NCBI RefSeq assembly: GCF_028435365.1 | Contig: NZ_JAGTJJ010000015.1 | Span: 62,001-126,000, forward strand | Source: Polyangium jinanense | Lineage (GTDB): Bacteria; Myxococcota; Polyangia; Polyangiales; Polyangiaceae | Length of the DNA stretch: 64,000 nt | Direction: 5' to 3' | Shown here: piece after piece, positions 33,527 to 42,840 of the stretch | Position numbering within the stretch: position 1 is the stretch's first letter | How the letters are laid out: every line of letters begins with the position of its first letter | The notes under the pieces: generated by a model | What the model saw: the letters and a program-made list of their open reading frames with translations, nothing else | Databases searched by the model: none | Told to the model about the DNA's origin: nothing | Position numbers and translations under genes: made by a program

Positions 33527-35602
33527 TCAGTGGCCAGCCGCGTCGTCTTCCGCGAGCAGCCTCGACCAGAAAGCTTTCACCTCGTCGATGCGCTCGGTGC
33601 GCGCGGCTGGCGGCAGCCCGTCGAGCAGGAGCGCGCCATAGCCGCGCGTCCGCACCCGTCGATCGAGGATCGCCACGATCCCGCGATCCTGCCGCGTCCG
33701 GATCAGCCGGCCGAACCCTTGCTTCAGCGTGATCGCCGCTTGCGGCACGGTGTACGTCGCGAACGGCGAGTGCCCCGCCTGTTCGATCGCCTGTGATCGC
33801 GCGACCACCACGGGATCCGTCGGCACGGCGAACGGGATCTTGTCGATCACCACGAGCCGGAGCGCGTCGCCCGGCACGTCCACGCCTTCCCAGAAGCTCA
33901 TCGTGGCCACGAGCACCGCGTGATGCGCGGCGCGGAACTTCGAGAGCAACATCCGCTTCGGCGCCTGCCCCTGCACCATGAGCGGCCCTGGCACCCTTCC
34001 CGCGAGCGTGCGACCGAGCGCGACCATGGAACGGTTTGAGGTGCAAAGAACGAAGGCGCCGCCCCCCACGATGTTCACGAGCTCCACGATCCGATCCGCC
34101 GACGCCGTGAGGAACGCCGGATCCGAGACCTCCGGCAGATCCCGCGGCGTGTAGAGCAGTGCGCGCGACGCGTAGTCGAACGGCGAAGGCACGACGAGCT
34201 CGTCGACCGGCACCGTGACGCGCTCGTCGAGGCCGAGGCGCGTGCGCAGGAAGCGAAAATCTCCCGCTTTTGCGGTCATCGTCGCGCTCGTCAGCACCAC
34301 GCCGCCGATGCGCTCGAAAACGCCTTCGCGGAAGAGCCAGCCGACGTCCACGGCCGACACGCCCACGGACACGGATCGCGCGCGCACCTCGACCCACGTC
34401 ACCTGGCCCGATTTGCCGTCCACGATCTTCGCTGCGTCCGCGCGGAGCGTCTCCGCGCGCGTGCCCACGAGCCCGACCGCCTCCGTGATCGCGTGCGCCG
34501 ACGCGTAGCCTCCGAGCGCTTCGAGCGCCTCGTCGAAGTGGTGATACGCATCGACGAGCTCGCCTGCCCACACCTCGCGCTTGAGCTCCACGCGCCCCTC
34601 GCGCGCGGCTTCGCCCCCGACCTTCGCGACCGCCGCGAAGAACCGATCCGCCGCCTCGCGCACGAGCGCCACGATCGCGGTCCCCTCCCCTCGCCCGAGG
34701 ATTCGATCGGCGAGCCCGCTCGCGATGAAGGCGCGATCGGCGTCGCGCAGCATCGAGTCGACGCGCGACCCGGAAATGCGGGTGCCGAAAAACTCGGTCG
34801 CGATGTCCTCGAGCTCGTGCGCTTCGTCGAAGATCACCGCGTCGTAAGGCGGCAGCGCGCCCGCACCGGGGACATTGCCGCGGCCGAGCTTGAGCGAGAG
34901 ATCCGCGAAGAAGAGGTGGTGATTCACCACGAGCACGCGCGCCTCCTCGGCCTCGCGTTTCATGCGCGTGACGAAGCATTTTTCGAAGAACGGACACGCC
35001 GAGCCGATGCGCGTCTCGCTCGACGAGCACACCTCGCGCCGGATCGGATCCGACTCCGCGAGCGTGACGAGCTCCGCGAGATCGCCGACCTCGGTCTCCC
35101 GCGCCCACGCCTCCACGACGGGCAGCGAGCGCGAGACGCCCGCGTCGTGGTGCGACTCGGGGCTCGTTCGCAGCTCGTCGAAGCGCCGCAAGCAGAGGTA
35201 ATTGCCGAGCCCCTTCACGAGCGCCGCCGACACGCGAAGCCCGAGGTACTCGGCAACGAGTGGCAGATCCTTGGCAAAAATCTGCTCTTCGAGCGCCTTC
35301 GTCGCCGTGGAGATCACGACCTTGCGGCCGCTCAGGATCGCCGGGACCAGGTACGCGAGCGTCTTGCCCGTGCCCGTGCCCGCCTCGCAGAGCAGCACGC
35401 GATCTTCTTCGAGCGATCGCTCGACCGCGTCGGCCATCGCGAGCTGCCCTTCGCGATCCTCGTAGCCCTCGAACGCCCGCGCGAGCGGCCCGTCCGGTCC
35501 GAGCAGTTTCCGCGCGCGCCCACGCCTCCCTGAGCGCTCGGGCTGGGCCTCGAGCTCGACGTCGTCGTCCTCGTCGTCGCTCACGCCGTCGTCGTAGCGC
35601 AC
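33527..35602 (-). CDS. DinG/YoaA-like Fe-S ATP-dependent DNA helicase
   Basis: 691 residues, superfamily 2, XPD/DinG type. Motif I is EAGTGTGKT near residue 73 and motif II is the DEAH in VIFDEAHELED. An Fe-S cluster region carries the Cys in NYLCLRR, EVCSSSE and SACPFFEKC, four Cys in the expected order. Motif VI is QGFGRLIRTRQDRG. These 5'-3' helicases unwind forks, R-loops or recombination intermediates. The N-terminal 40 residues are acidic and low in complexity. The GTG start shares its last plus-strand base with the TAG stop of the upstream gene (TAGTG overlap), so the two are translationally coupled. Confidence 0.9.
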   Translation of the reverse strand: MRYDDGVSDDEDDDVELEAQPERSGRRGRARKLLGPDGPLARAFEGYEDREGQLAMADAVERSLEEDRVLLCEAGTGTGKTLAYLVPAILSGRKVVISTATKALEEQIFAKDLPLVAEYLGLRVSAALVKGLGNYLCLRRFDELRTSPESHHDAGVSRSLPVVEAWARETEVGDLAELVTLAESDPIRREVCSSSETRIGSACPFFEKCFVTRMKREAEEARVLVVNHHLFFADLSLKLGRGNVPGAGALPPYDAVIFDEAHELEDIATEFFGTRISGSRVDSMLRDADRAFIASGLADRILGRGEGTAIVALVREAADRFFAAVAKVGGEAAREGRVELKREVWAGELVDAYHHFDEALEALGGYASAHAITEAVGLVGTRAETLRADAAKIVDGKSGQVTWVEVRARSVSVGVSAVDVGWLFREGVFERIGGVVLTSATMTAKAGDFRFLRTRLGLDERVTVPVDELVVPSPFDYASRALLYTPRDLPEVSDPAFLTASADRIVELVNIVGGGAFVLCTSNRSMVALGRTLAGRVPGPLMVQGQAPKRMLLSKFRAAHHAVLVATMSFWEGVDVPGDALRLVVIDKIPFAVPTDPVVVARSQAIEQAGHSPFATYTVPQAAITLKQGFGRLIRTRQDRGIVAILDRRVRTRGYGALLLDGLPPAARTERIDEVKAFWSRLLAEDDAAGH

Positions 35603-36027
35603 TACGACCGCGACGCCGCCTTCTCGAGCGAGAGCGCGAAGCCGACCTCGGCCATCGCCTCGTCGAGCCCCGCGACGCGCTTCTCGAAGGAGACCTCGAA
35701 CCAGCTATCGAGCGTGCGCTCCTCGTCGCTCGGATCCGGCAGGCGCGTGATCTGCGTCCCGACCTCGCTGAATCCGCGCTCCCGCGCAGCGACGCCGAGC
35801 CCACGCGCGCGCTCGAACATCGCGTCGTCCGGGTCGTGTGGGAAATCGCTGCGTTGCGCGCGCAGCACGAGGCCCACCGCGACCTCGCTGGAATGCACGC
35901 GTACGCCCGAGTCCATGATGAGGTTCTCCCGCGCGCGCTCGGCGACGTGCACGACGTCACCGCGCGTGCGGTACACCTCGAACCCTGCGGCAATCAAAGC
36001 TTTTTTGACTTCGGCCGGCGTCGGCAT
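35602..36027 (-). CDS. Conserved small hypothetical protein upstream of the helicase
   Basis: 141 residues from the ATG at 36027 (the frame is open further upstream without a ribosome site). MPTPAEVKKALIAAGFEVYR and VVHVAERARENLIMDSGV suggest an alpha/beta domain. The rest is acidic, with Phe/Trp (LDSWFEVSFEKRV). Its stop overlaps the start of the DinG-like helicase by one base, so they are made together and it may serve in the same DNA-related process. TAATCT lies 26 bp upstream as a possible -10 element. No family is recognised. Confidence 0.65.
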   Translation of the reverse strand: MPTPAEVKKALIAAGFEVYRTRGDVVHVAERARENLIMDSGVRVHSSEVAVGLVLRAQRSDFPHDPDDAMFERARGLGVAARERGFSEVGTQITRLPDPSDEERTLDSWFEVSFEKRVAGLDEAMAEVGFALSLEKAASRS

Positions 36028-36053
36028 CGTCCGATCGTTCCGGGCCCCCCAGA

Positions 36054-36434
36054 TTATTTGGACCGGGCCCAAGGCTCGCAACTTCGTGAAGAAACGTCAA
36101 GAGGCGCCTCGGCCTCGCGCGTCGCCGCCTTCGCGTCGAGGAACGCGAGGCCGACGATCGCGCCGCCGAGCTCCTCCTGGATCCAGACGACCCGGCCGGA
36201 TCGCGACCCCTCGTCGCCGAGGCCCACCTCGAAGCACTCGCCGAGCCCCACGGATTCGTCGAGGATCGCGCGCAACCCGCCCAGGCTGATGTTGAGCGCG
36301 AAGCCGTGCACCTCCCTCTCCCCGCGGCGGAACACCACCCGCTCAGAGAACGGCCTCCGCGCCGAGGCACGCCGGTAAAACCCGGCCATGGAGGGAGGAG
36401 CGCACGAGGTCGGCGTCAAAGAGCGGCGTTTCAC
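36054..36434 (-). CDS. PilZ-domain protein, probable c-di-GMP receptor
   Basis: 126 residues. The PilZ landmarks are present: an Arg pair in YRRASARRPFSERV for the RxxxR motif and NISLGG for the (D/N)xSxxG motif, with beta strands between. PilZ proteins bind c-di-GMP and act on motility, polysaccharide or transcription. I call the GTG at 36434 because a good promoter places the mRNA start a few bases before it. The ATG at 36389 (MAGFYRRAS) would give 111 residues and still keep the domain. Its target is unknown. It pairs conceptually with the HD-GYP phosphodiesterase at 13310. Confidence 0.75.
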   Translation of the reverse strand: MKRRSLTPTSCAPPSMAGFYRRASARRPFSERVVFRRGEREVHGFALNISLGGLRAILDESVGLGECFEVGLGDEGSRSGRVVWIQEELGGAIVGLAFLDAKAATREAEAPLDVSSRSCEPWARSK

Positions 36435-36472
36435 GAGGCTCGGAAGCGTAGCAGCGAGCCTCGTGTTGTCAG
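36435..36472 (-). promoter_or_regulatory. Promoter and inverted-repeat operator of the PilZ gene
   Basis: On the minus strand CTGACA (36467-36472), a 16-bp spacer and TACGCT (36445-36450). An inverted repeat GAGGCTCG (36435-36442), 12 bases, CGAGCCTC (36455-36462) brackets the -10 box and start point, the usual place for a repressor site. Confidence 0.5.
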
Positions 36473-36509
36473 CCTACGTACGGTACTTACGTTTCGGTTC
36501 GCCCAGGGC

Positions 36510-37016
36510 TCAATGCGTGGCGTTCGGGGCGTGGCCGCTCGAGCCGTCGTCGGGCTCCTGGTAGACCGGGGCGGGCTCGAGGACGTTGAGCTGATCGCGC
36601 TTCAGCTTGAGGCCCTTGTCCGAGAAGAAGAGGTCGTTCTCGTCGAGGCGGGAGCGGACGCGGCCGATGAACAGGATCGGGTCGCCCTCGCGGGTGTAGC
36701 CGAGCTGGACGATCGCGCCCTTCGGCCAGGATCCGCCGTCGAAGGTGAGCTCGCGGCGCAGCGTGTAAAAGCCTTCGGGCGTGAGCTTCTTCAACGTGCC
36801 CGCCCAGTTGAGGCCGCGGAACTCGATGCCGGGGCCGTGGAAATGCCAGCGGTTGTGGATGTTGTGGTCGGGCGTGATGATCTGAGGAAGGCCGCTGTCC
36901 GAGTGATTGTGGAAATACACGATCGTGTTGGCAGGGACCTTCTGCTCGTTGCCCGGAAGCGGCTGCGACGTCAGGTAGAGCCCGCAATCCGGCAGCATGT
37001 TTTTCGGTGTGGCCAT
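36510..37016 (-). CDS. Hypothetical His-rich protein
   Basis: 168 residues, no signal peptide. A notable His cluster lies at about 36-60 (YFHNHSD, then PDHNIHNRWHFHGPG), followed by beta-rich sequence with LTPEGFYTLRRELTFDGG and IVQLGYTREGDPILFIGRV. The His pattern could bind a metal, but I recognise no family. TAAGCT sits nine bases before the ATG, with no clear ribosome site. It is divergent from the PpiD/SurA-like gene. Confidence 0.65.
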   Translation of the reverse strand: MATPKNMLPDCGLYLTSQPLPGNEQKVPANTIVYFHNHSDSGLPQIITPDHNIHNRWHFHGPGIEFRGLNWAGTLKKLTPEGFYTLRRELTFDGGSWPKGAIVQLGYTREGDPILFIGRVRSRLDENDLFFSDKGLKLKRDQLNVLEPAPVYQEPDDGSSGHAPNATH

Positions 37017-37181
37017 GGGACCGGGAGCTTACTCATCACGCGCCGGGCGGTCGAGCCGTTCGACGTGGCCAAAGGAGCCCTTTCCCGCAGCGCCTCTCTC
37101 GTGAAGTCGTGCTATGCCGGGGCCTCGGTTGATCCCTGCGAGGCTTCTGACCTCGCCACGCCGGATGCGGAGCTCGAGCAC

Positions 37182-38945
37182 GTGAACAAGTTGACAAGCA
37201 TCCTGGGCGGCTTCGCCGTCATCGCCATCGCCCTCGTCTTCATCGTCCAGTTCCGGCCGAATGCAGGGCAACAGATGGTCGAGTCTGCGAGGTGCGCCGT
37301 GGAGATCCGCGGGGCCTGCGTCTCGTCGGGCCATTACTGGGCCTCGTACCGCATGCTCGCCCCGCGTGCCGACGCCGAGGTGTTGCGCCAGTTGAACTTC
37401 CGCAAGATCACGGCCGAGGGCCTGGTCGAGCGGCAGCTCTTGAACGAGGACGCGAAGCGGCTCGGGATCACCGTCTCGGACGACGAGCTCAACGAGGCGC
37501 TCACCTCGGGTCGGATGCACGTCTCGATGCCGCTCGCGCCCATCACCATGCCCGACGGCCGCGTCATCGATCCCCGCGGCCCCTCGTACAGGGGCCTCGG
37601 CATGACGCGCTACCTGAACGTCAAAAATAGGCAGACCGGAAAGTTCGACCTCAAAGCATACGAGCGTGAGGTCCGCATGGTCGCCAAGATGAGCCCGCAG
37701 GACTTCCGCGAGTACCAGAAGGAAGAGATCATCGCGGCGCGCATGCGCGATCTCGTCCGTTCGCGCGCGGTCGTGGGCGAGGCCGAGGCGTTCGCGCGGT
37801 ACAACCAGGACAAGTCGACGGCCACCGTCTCCTACGTCCGCCTCGACAAACGCTTCTTCGCGGATCTCGTGGCCGACAAGTCGCAGAAGGCGATCGACGC
37901 GTGGGTCGCGCTGAACAAGGAGGAGGAGGAGCGCCAGTGGAACTCGCGCAAGTCCTCGTACCTGCCCGAGTGTCGCGTGACGCGCCACATCCTCGCCAAG
38001 ATCGATCAGGACAACGCCGATCCCGCTGACGCGAAGGCGAAGGCCAAGACGAAGATCGACGAGGCGAAGGCGCGGCTCGACAAGGGCGAGAGTTTTGCCG
38101 ATGTGGCGCGCGCGATGAGCGAGGATGGCAGCGCGGAGCGCGGCGGCCTGCTCGGCTGTGTGACGAAGGGCAAAATGGTGAAACCCTTCGAGGACGCGAT
38201 GCTCAAGGCCGAGCCGGGCAAGGTGACGGACGTCGTCGAGAGCGAGTTCGGGTATCACCTCGTGCTCGTCGACAAGGTTGCGAAGGACCTCGAAGCCGAG
38301 GCCGTGGGCCGCGCCGAGGTCGATGAGGACCTCTATCTCAAGTTCGAGACCGAGCGCCTGACGGCCGAGGCCGCGAAGGCGATCCTCGCCGCGGTGAAGG
38401 GCGGCAAGACGCTCGACCAGGCCGTCGATACCTACGTCTCTGAGCTCGAAGCGAAGCTCGCCAAGAAGGACGACAAGGCCAAGAAGGACGACAAGAAGAA
38501 GGACGACAAGAAGGACGAGGCGAAGAAGGATGAGGCCGCGGACGATTCGCCCGTGCGCAAGCATCCGCAGCGCCCCGTCGTCGAGTCGAGCCTCCCGTTC
38601 AACTCTTCGGGTAGCCCCATCCCGGGCATGATGCCGGGCTCCACCGCCGCGACGACGGCCTTCAAGCTGGAGAAGCCGGGCGACGCCGCGGACGAGATCG
38701 TCCAGCTCTTCAACGGCTACGCCGTGATGGTCCTGAAGGAGAAGAAGCCCGCCGCGAAGGAAGACTGGGAGAAGGATCGCCCGATGTTCATGGCCCGGCT
38801 CCTCGAGGAGAAGCAGGAGGACGCGCTCGTCGCTTACATCTCGCGCCTTCGCAACACGCTCGGGACGGAGATCAAGTTCGGCGGCGCGGAGTTCACGACG
38901 GAAGCGAAGCCCTCCAAGGAAGCCACTGAGGACCTCGGAGAGTAG
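37182..38945 (+). CDS. PpiD/SurA-like membrane-anchored peptidyl-prolyl isomerase
   Basis: 587 residues from the GTG at 37182 (GGAG nine bases before). The frame is open for 290 codons further upstream, but those lack coding character. One N-terminal membrane helix (LTSILGGFAVIAIALVFIV) anchors a SurA/PpiD-type chaperone module. The parvulin PPIC domain lies at about 265-370 (VTRHILAKI, ESFADVARAMSEDGSAERGG, EFGYHLVLVDK). A Lys/Asp-rich charged stretch near residue 430 links to a C-terminal region of unknown fold. Such proteins help outer-membrane and secreted proteins fold in the periplasm. An M16 peptidase gene follows 35 bp later and may serve quality control with it (inference). Confidence 0.85.
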   Translation: MNKLTSILGGFAVIAIALVFIVQFRPNAGQQMVESARCAVEIRGACVSSGHYWASYRMLAPRADAEVLRQLNFRKITAEGLVERQLLNEDAKRLGITVSDDELNEALTSGRMHVSMPLAPITMPDGRVIDPRGPSYRGLGMTRYLNVKNRQTGKFDLKAYEREVRMVAKMSPQDFREYQKEEIIAARMRDLVRSRAVVGEAEAFARYNQDKSTATVSYVRLDKRFFADLVADKSQKAIDAWVALNKEEEERQWNSRKSSYLPECRVTRHILAKIDQDNADPADAKAKAKTKIDEAKARLDKGESFADVARAMSEDGSAERGGLLGCVTKGKMVKPFEDAMLKAEPGKVTDVVESEFGYHLVLVDKVAKDLEAEAVGRAEVDEDLYLKFETERLTAEAAKAILAAVKGGKTLDQAVDTYVSELEAKLAKKDDKAKKDDKKKDDKKDEAKKDEAADDSPVRKHPQRPVVESSLPFNSSGSPIPGMMPGSTAATTAFKLEKPGDAADEIVQLFNGYAVMVLKEKKPAAKEDWEKDRPMFMARLLEEKQEDALVAYISRLRNTLGTEIKFGGAEFTTEAKPSKEATEDLGE

Positions 38946-38980
38946 CGGAACCGGTCCGGATGCATCATTCGTGAGGGCGG

Positions 38981-40264
38981 ATGCTGATCCACCAAGACCT
39001 CGTCCTCCCGAACGGGCTGCCTCTCGTCATCGTGCCGCAACCGAGCGTGCACCGGGCGGTCGCAGCTCTCTTCCTGCGCACGGGATCCCGCTTCGAGACT
39101 TCCAAGACGAACGGGATCTCGCACTTCCTAGAGCACATGGTTTTCCGGGGGACGAAGGACCTTCCTTCGGCCCACGCGCAGGCCCTCGCGTTCGAGCGGC
39201 TCGGCGGCACGCTCTACGCCGCGACCTACGTGGATCACGGCGTGATGAGCATCTCCGTGCCGCCGCGGAACTTCGAGCAGGTGATCTCGCTGCTCGGTGA
39301 GGTGACGACGGATCCGCGCTTCTCGGACCTCGAGATCGAGCGTGGGATCGTGCGGGAGGAGATCCTCGAGGATCTCGACGACGACGGCCGGATCATCGAC
39401 GCGGACAACCTCGCGCGGGCCCTGATGTACCAGGATCACCCGCTCGGCTACACGATCACGGGCGGGCTCGACACGCTCGCGCTCTTCGACGCGTCGATGC
39501 TGCGCGCCCACCACGTGCGGCATTACACGGCGTCGAACGCGGTCCTCTGCCTCGCGGGCAACCTCGATCCGGATCGCGTGCTCAAGGCCGCGGAGCGCGC
39601 CTTCACGGCGATGCCCAAGGGCAGCCGCATCCAAGCGGCGCCTCCGCCGAACGGCCAGAAGAAGCCGCGCTTTTCGTTCATCGAGAACCAGTCGAGCCAG
39701 ACGGAGCTGCGCGTCGCGTTCCGCGCGGTGAGCGAGAAGGACAAACTCGAGCCGAGCGTGGAGATGCTCCTGCGCGTGCTCGACGACGGCATGTCGACGC
39801 GCCTCTACGAGCGCATCTGCGATCGGCTCGGCCTCTGTTACGACGTCTCGGGCATGTTCGAGGCGTACGAGGACGACGGCGTCGTCGACATCGCCGCGGG
39901 CGCGGCGCACGAGCGCGCGACCGTGGTGCTGAAGGAGATTTTTGCCCTCGTCCACGAGCTCGCGTCGCACGGGCCCACGCCCGAGGAGCTCGACAAAGCG
40001 AAGAACCGTCACCTCTGGTCCGTCGAGGCGATGCTCGACGACGCCGAGGCCGTGGCGAGCTTCTACGGCCTCGCCGCGTTCGCGGGCATCGCGCGGACGC
40101 CGATGGCGAGGCACGAGGAGCTCGCGAGCGTCACGGTCACCGATGTACGAGATGCCGCCCAGCGGATATTCCGTCCCGAGCGAATGAGCACGGTCGCGGT
40201 GGGCCTGCTCAGCCGCGCGGAAGAGGGGCGGATGGAGCGGGCGGTCAAGGGATTCGGGGGATAA
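38981..40264 (+). CDS. M16 (pitrilysin-type) zinc peptidase
   Basis: 427 residues, one M16 N- and C-domain pair. The inverted zinc site HxxEH is HFLEH near residue 48, with the third ligand Glu in EIERGIVREEILEDL about 75 residues on. The second half has the M16 C-domain (NQSSQTELRVAF, ERICDRLGLCYDVSG). It is expected to be an active metallopeptidase. No signal peptide is seen, so it is cytoplasmic or exported by another route. It lies 35 bp downstream of the chaperone gene with the same orientation. Confidence 0.93.
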   Translation: MLIHQDLVLPNGLPLVIVPQPSVHRAVAALFLRTGSRFETSKTNGISHFLEHMVFRGTKDLPSAHAQALAFERLGGTLYAATYVDHGVMSISVPPRNFEQVISLLGEVTTDPRFSDLEIERGIVREEILEDLDDDGRIIDADNLARALMYQDHPLGYTITGGLDTLALFDASMLRAHHVRHYTASNAVLCLAGNLDPDRVLKAAERAFTAMPKGSRIQAAPPPNGQKKPRFSFIENQSSQTELRVAFRAVSEKDKLEPSVEMLLRVLDDGMSTRLYERICDRLGLCYDVSGMFEAYEDDGVVDIAAGAAHERATVVLKEIFALVHELASHGPTPEELDKAKNRHLWSVEAMLDDAEAVASFYGLAAFAGIARTPMARHEELASVTVTDVRDAAQRIFRPERMSTVAVGLLSRAEEGRMERAVKGFGG

Positions 40265-40347
40265 CGCACCAAAACGGAGGCGTGACAGGGTCGGAAGCGG
40301 GCGTCGTTATTGAAGTGATTATTGAAGCGGGAGGTCGGGACGGATCA

Positions 40348-40384
40348 TTCTTGCATGCATGCGCATGAACGCATATAGCAAGAA
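40348..40384 (+). promoter_or_regulatory. Promoter framed by an inverted repeat, ArsR-methyltransferase/ahcY operon
   Basis: TTCTTGC (40348-40354) and its complement GCAAGAA (40378-40384) bracket a promoter TTGCAT (40351-40356), 17 bp, TATAGC (40374-40379). The GTG start at 40387 lies seven bases after the -10, so the mRNA may be leaderless. Upstream, TTATTGAAG is repeated at 40307 and 40319. ArsR-family proteins typically bind such dyads over their own promoter. Confidence 0.5.
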
Positions 40385-40386
40385 AC

Positions 40387-41439
40387 GTGATGCACGACCC
40401 GACGGGCCCGAGCGGGCGTCTGCCCTCGGACGCCGCGAGTCGGTGGGAGCTCTACCGGCTCCTCGCCGATCCGGTGCGCCCGCGGTTGCTCGCGCTGGCC
40501 GCAGCCGAGGAGCTCGGCGTCGGGGAGCTGTCGGAGCTGCTCCGGGAAGGTCAGCCGAAGATTTCGCGGCACGCGGCGGCGCTCAGGGACGCGGGCCTGC
40601 TCCTCGCGCGCAAGCAAGGCACGTGGACGCTGCTTCGGCTCTCGCCGGGAGCCGCGACGGATCCGGTCGTGGCCGACGCGGTGCGGGCCGGGACCGCGGC
40701 CTGCGAGGCCGACGGGACGTTGGAACGGATCGGCGAGGTGATCGCCGGCCGCGACGCCGCGACCCGCGAGTTTTTCGCGCGCGGCGGTAGACCCGTGCGA
40801 TCCGGGCCGCCGCTCGAATTGGGCGCGTATCTCGCCGCGATCGCGCCGCTCCTCCCGCATCGAGCCCTCGCGGTTGACGTGGGCACAGGCGACGGCGCGC
40901 TGCTCGAAGTGCTCTCGCCGCTCTTCGAACGTGTCATCGCGGTGGACCGCGCCGAGGCGCAGCTCGCGCTCGCAGAGGAGCGCATCCGGCGGCGCGAGCT
41001 CGCGAACGTGGATCTCGTACAGGGCGAATACGACGCGCCCGAGCTGCGCAACCGCGTCATGTCGAAGGCCGGCGACACCGGCGGCGCGGACGTGGTCTTC
41101 GCAGCGCGCGTCTTGCATCACGCGCCGAAGCCCGCGCGCGCGATGGCCGCGCTCAAGAACCTCGCGCGCCCGAGCGGCGGCGCGGTGTGCGTCCTCGACT
41201 ACGAGGCGCACGACGATCAGGCCCTCTGCGAGCAGGAGGCCGATCTCTGGCAAGGCTTCGATCCCGAGACCCTACGGCGGATGGCCGTGGACGCGGGTCT
41301 CGCGGACGTGACGATTCGCCGTCTCCCGCGCGCTTGGCAGGGAGACGGCCCGGACAGGCACCTCGTCTGGCAGCTACTGGTCGGTCGGCACAGCGAGGAA
41401 ATGCAAGGGACCGCCGAGAACAGCAAGAGGACACGATGA
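40387..41439 (+). CDS. ArsR-family regulator fused to a SAM-dependent methyltransferase
   Basis: 350 residues. Residues about 15-95 are a winged helix of the ArsR type ([42 protein letters not shown], then the wing). Metal-binding Cys motifs are absent from the helices. Residues about 140-340 are a class I methyltransferase with the SAM loop [22 protein letters not shown] and [17 protein letters not shown]. Its stop overlaps the ahcY start by 4 bp (ATGA). Fused ArsR-methyltransferases next to ahcY and methionine-cycle genes are known, and the related stand-alone SahR senses S-adenosylhomocysteine, so this protein probably senses SAM or SAH and controls its own operon (inference). Start: GTG 40387 or ATG 40390. 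Confidence 0.85.
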   Translation: MMHDPTGPSGRLPSDAASRWELYRLLADPVRPRLLALAAAEELGVGELSELLREGQPKISRHAAALRDAGLLLARKQGTWTLLRLSPGAATDPVVADAVRAGTAACEADGTLERIGEVIAGRDAATREFFARGGRPVRSGPPLELGAYLAAIAPLLPHRALAVDVGTGDGALLEVLSPLFERVIAVDRAEAQLALAEERIRRRELANVDLVQGEYDAPELRNRVMSKAGDTGGADVVFAARVLHHAPKPARAMAALKNLARPSGGAVCVLDYEAHDDQALCEQEADLWQGFDPETLRRMAVDAGLADVTIRRLPRAWQGDGPDRHLVWQLLVGRHSEEMQGTAENSKRTR

Positions 41440-42746
41440 GCGAAAAACCCCGCTTCAAGGTCGCCGATCTCAGCCTCGCCGACTGGGGCCGCAAGGAGAT
41501 CCGCATCGCCGAGAAGGAGATGCCCGGCCTCATGGCGCTGCGCGCCGAGTACGGCAAGCAGAAGCCCCTCGCCGGCGCCCGCATCGCAGGCTGCCTGCAC
41601 ATGACCATCCAGACCGCGGTCCTGATCGAGACGCTGCGCGAGCTCGGCGCCGAGGTGACCTGGACGAGCTGCAACATCTACTCGACGCAGGATCACGCGG
41701 CCGCCGCGATCGCGGCGACGGGCGTGCCCGTCTTCGCCTGGAAGGGCGAGACGCTCGAAGAGTACGACTGGTGCATCGAGCAGCAGCTCTACGCGTTCGA
41801 GGGCGGCAAAGGCCCGAACATGATCCTCGACGACGGCGGGGACCTGACCACGATGGTCCACGAGAAGTACCCGCAGCTCTTCGAAGGCCCCGATCCGGTC
41901 CGCGGCATCAGCGAGGAGACCACGACGGGCGTGAACCGGCTCTACGACATGCACCGCAAGGGCCTGCTCCGCGTGCCGTCGTTCAACGTGAACAACTCGG
42001 TCACGAAGTCGAAGTTCGACAACCTCTACGGCTGCCGCGAGTCGCTCGGCGACGGCATCAAGCGCGCGACGGACGTGATGTTCGCGGGCAAGGTCGCGGT
42101 CGTCTGCGGCTACGGCGACGTCGGCAAGGGCTGCGCGCAGTCGCTGCGTGGGCTCGGCGCGCGCGTCATCGTGACGGAGATCGACCCGATCTGCGCGCTC
42201 CAGGCCGCGATGGAGGGCTACGAGGTGCGCACGCTCGAGGCGGTCGCGCACGTCGGTGACATCTTCGTCACGGCGACGGGCTGCAAGGACGTCGTCCGCG
42301 GCGAGCACATGCTGCGGATGAAGGACGAGGCGATCCTCTGCAACATCGGCCACTTCGACTCCGAGATCCAGATCGCGTGGCTCGAGTCGAACCCCGAGAT
42401 CAAAGAGGAGAACATCAAGCCGCAGGTCGACCACTTCATCTTCCCCGACGGCAAGCGGCTCATCGTGCTCGCGCGCGGCCGGCTGGTGAACCTCGGCTGC
42501 GCCACGGGCCACCCGTCGTTCGTGATGTCGACCTCGTTCTCGAACCAGGTCCTCGCCCAGATCGCGCTCTGGACCGAGAAGTATCCGCTCGGCGTGCACC
42601 TGCTCCCGAAGAAGCTCGACGAGAAGGTCGCCGCGCTGCACCTCGCCAAGCTCGGCGTCGAGCTCACGCGGCTCACGAAGGATCAAGCCGACTACATCGG
42701 CGTGCCCGTCGAGGGCCCCTTCAAGCCCGAGAACTACCGGTACTGA
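41436..42746 (+). CDS. ahcY: Adenosylhomocysteinase
   Basis: 436 residues. It hydrolyses S-adenosylhomocysteine to adenosine and homocysteine, removing the product that inhibits methyltransferases. Diagnostic blocks: [35 protein letters not shown], the substrate Lys/Asp region [11 protein letters not shown], the NAD-binding [31 protein letters not shown] and the C-terminal FKPENYRY. All catalytic positions I can check are present. The ATG lies within the ATGA overlap with the ArsR-methyltransferase gene, with AGAGGA just upstream, so the two are co-translated. Confidence 0.97.
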   Translation: MSEKPRFKVADLSLADWGRKEIRIAEKEMPGLMALRAEYGKQKPLAGARIAGCLHMTIQTAVLIETLRELGAEVTWTSCNIYSTQDHAAAAIAATGVPVFAWKGETLEEYDWCIEQQLYAFEGGKGPNMILDDGGDLTTMVHEKYPQLFEGPDPVRGISEETTTGVNRLYDMHRKGLLRVPSFNVNNSVTKSKFDNLYGCRESLGDGIKRATDVMFAGKVAVVCGYGDVGKGCAQSLRGLGARVIVTEIDPICALQAAMEGYEVRTLEAVAHVGDIFVTATGCKDVVRGEHMLRMKDEAILCNIGHFDSEIQIAWLESNPEIKEENIKPQVDHFIFPDGKRLIVLARGRLVNLGCATGHPSFVMSTSFSNQVLAQIALWTEKYPLGVHLLPKKLDEKVAALHLAKLGVELTRLTKDQADYIGVPVEGPFKPENYRY

Positions 42747-42828
42747 CGGCAGACGGCCGCGGCGTTTCCTCCACGGCGCGCCGCGGTTTGTCCTTTCGAT
42801 CGGGCCCGGCGCCGCCTGCCTCCCGTGG

Positions 42829-42834
42829 TATGAA
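42829..42834 (+). promoter_or_regulatory. -10-like TATGAA six bases before the aldolase-dehydrogenase gene
   Basis: TATGAA followed by CGCGGC and the GTG at 42841. No ribosome site is seen. It fits the leaderless pattern; the -35 region is weak. Confidence 0.3.
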
Positions 42835-42840
42835 CGCGGC

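Noticed and set aside
36306..37181. Upstream extension of the PpiD/SurA-like frame by about 290 codons
   Set aside because: It is antisense to the PilZ and His-rich genes and has no domain; the GTG at 37182 gives a normal membrane anchor.
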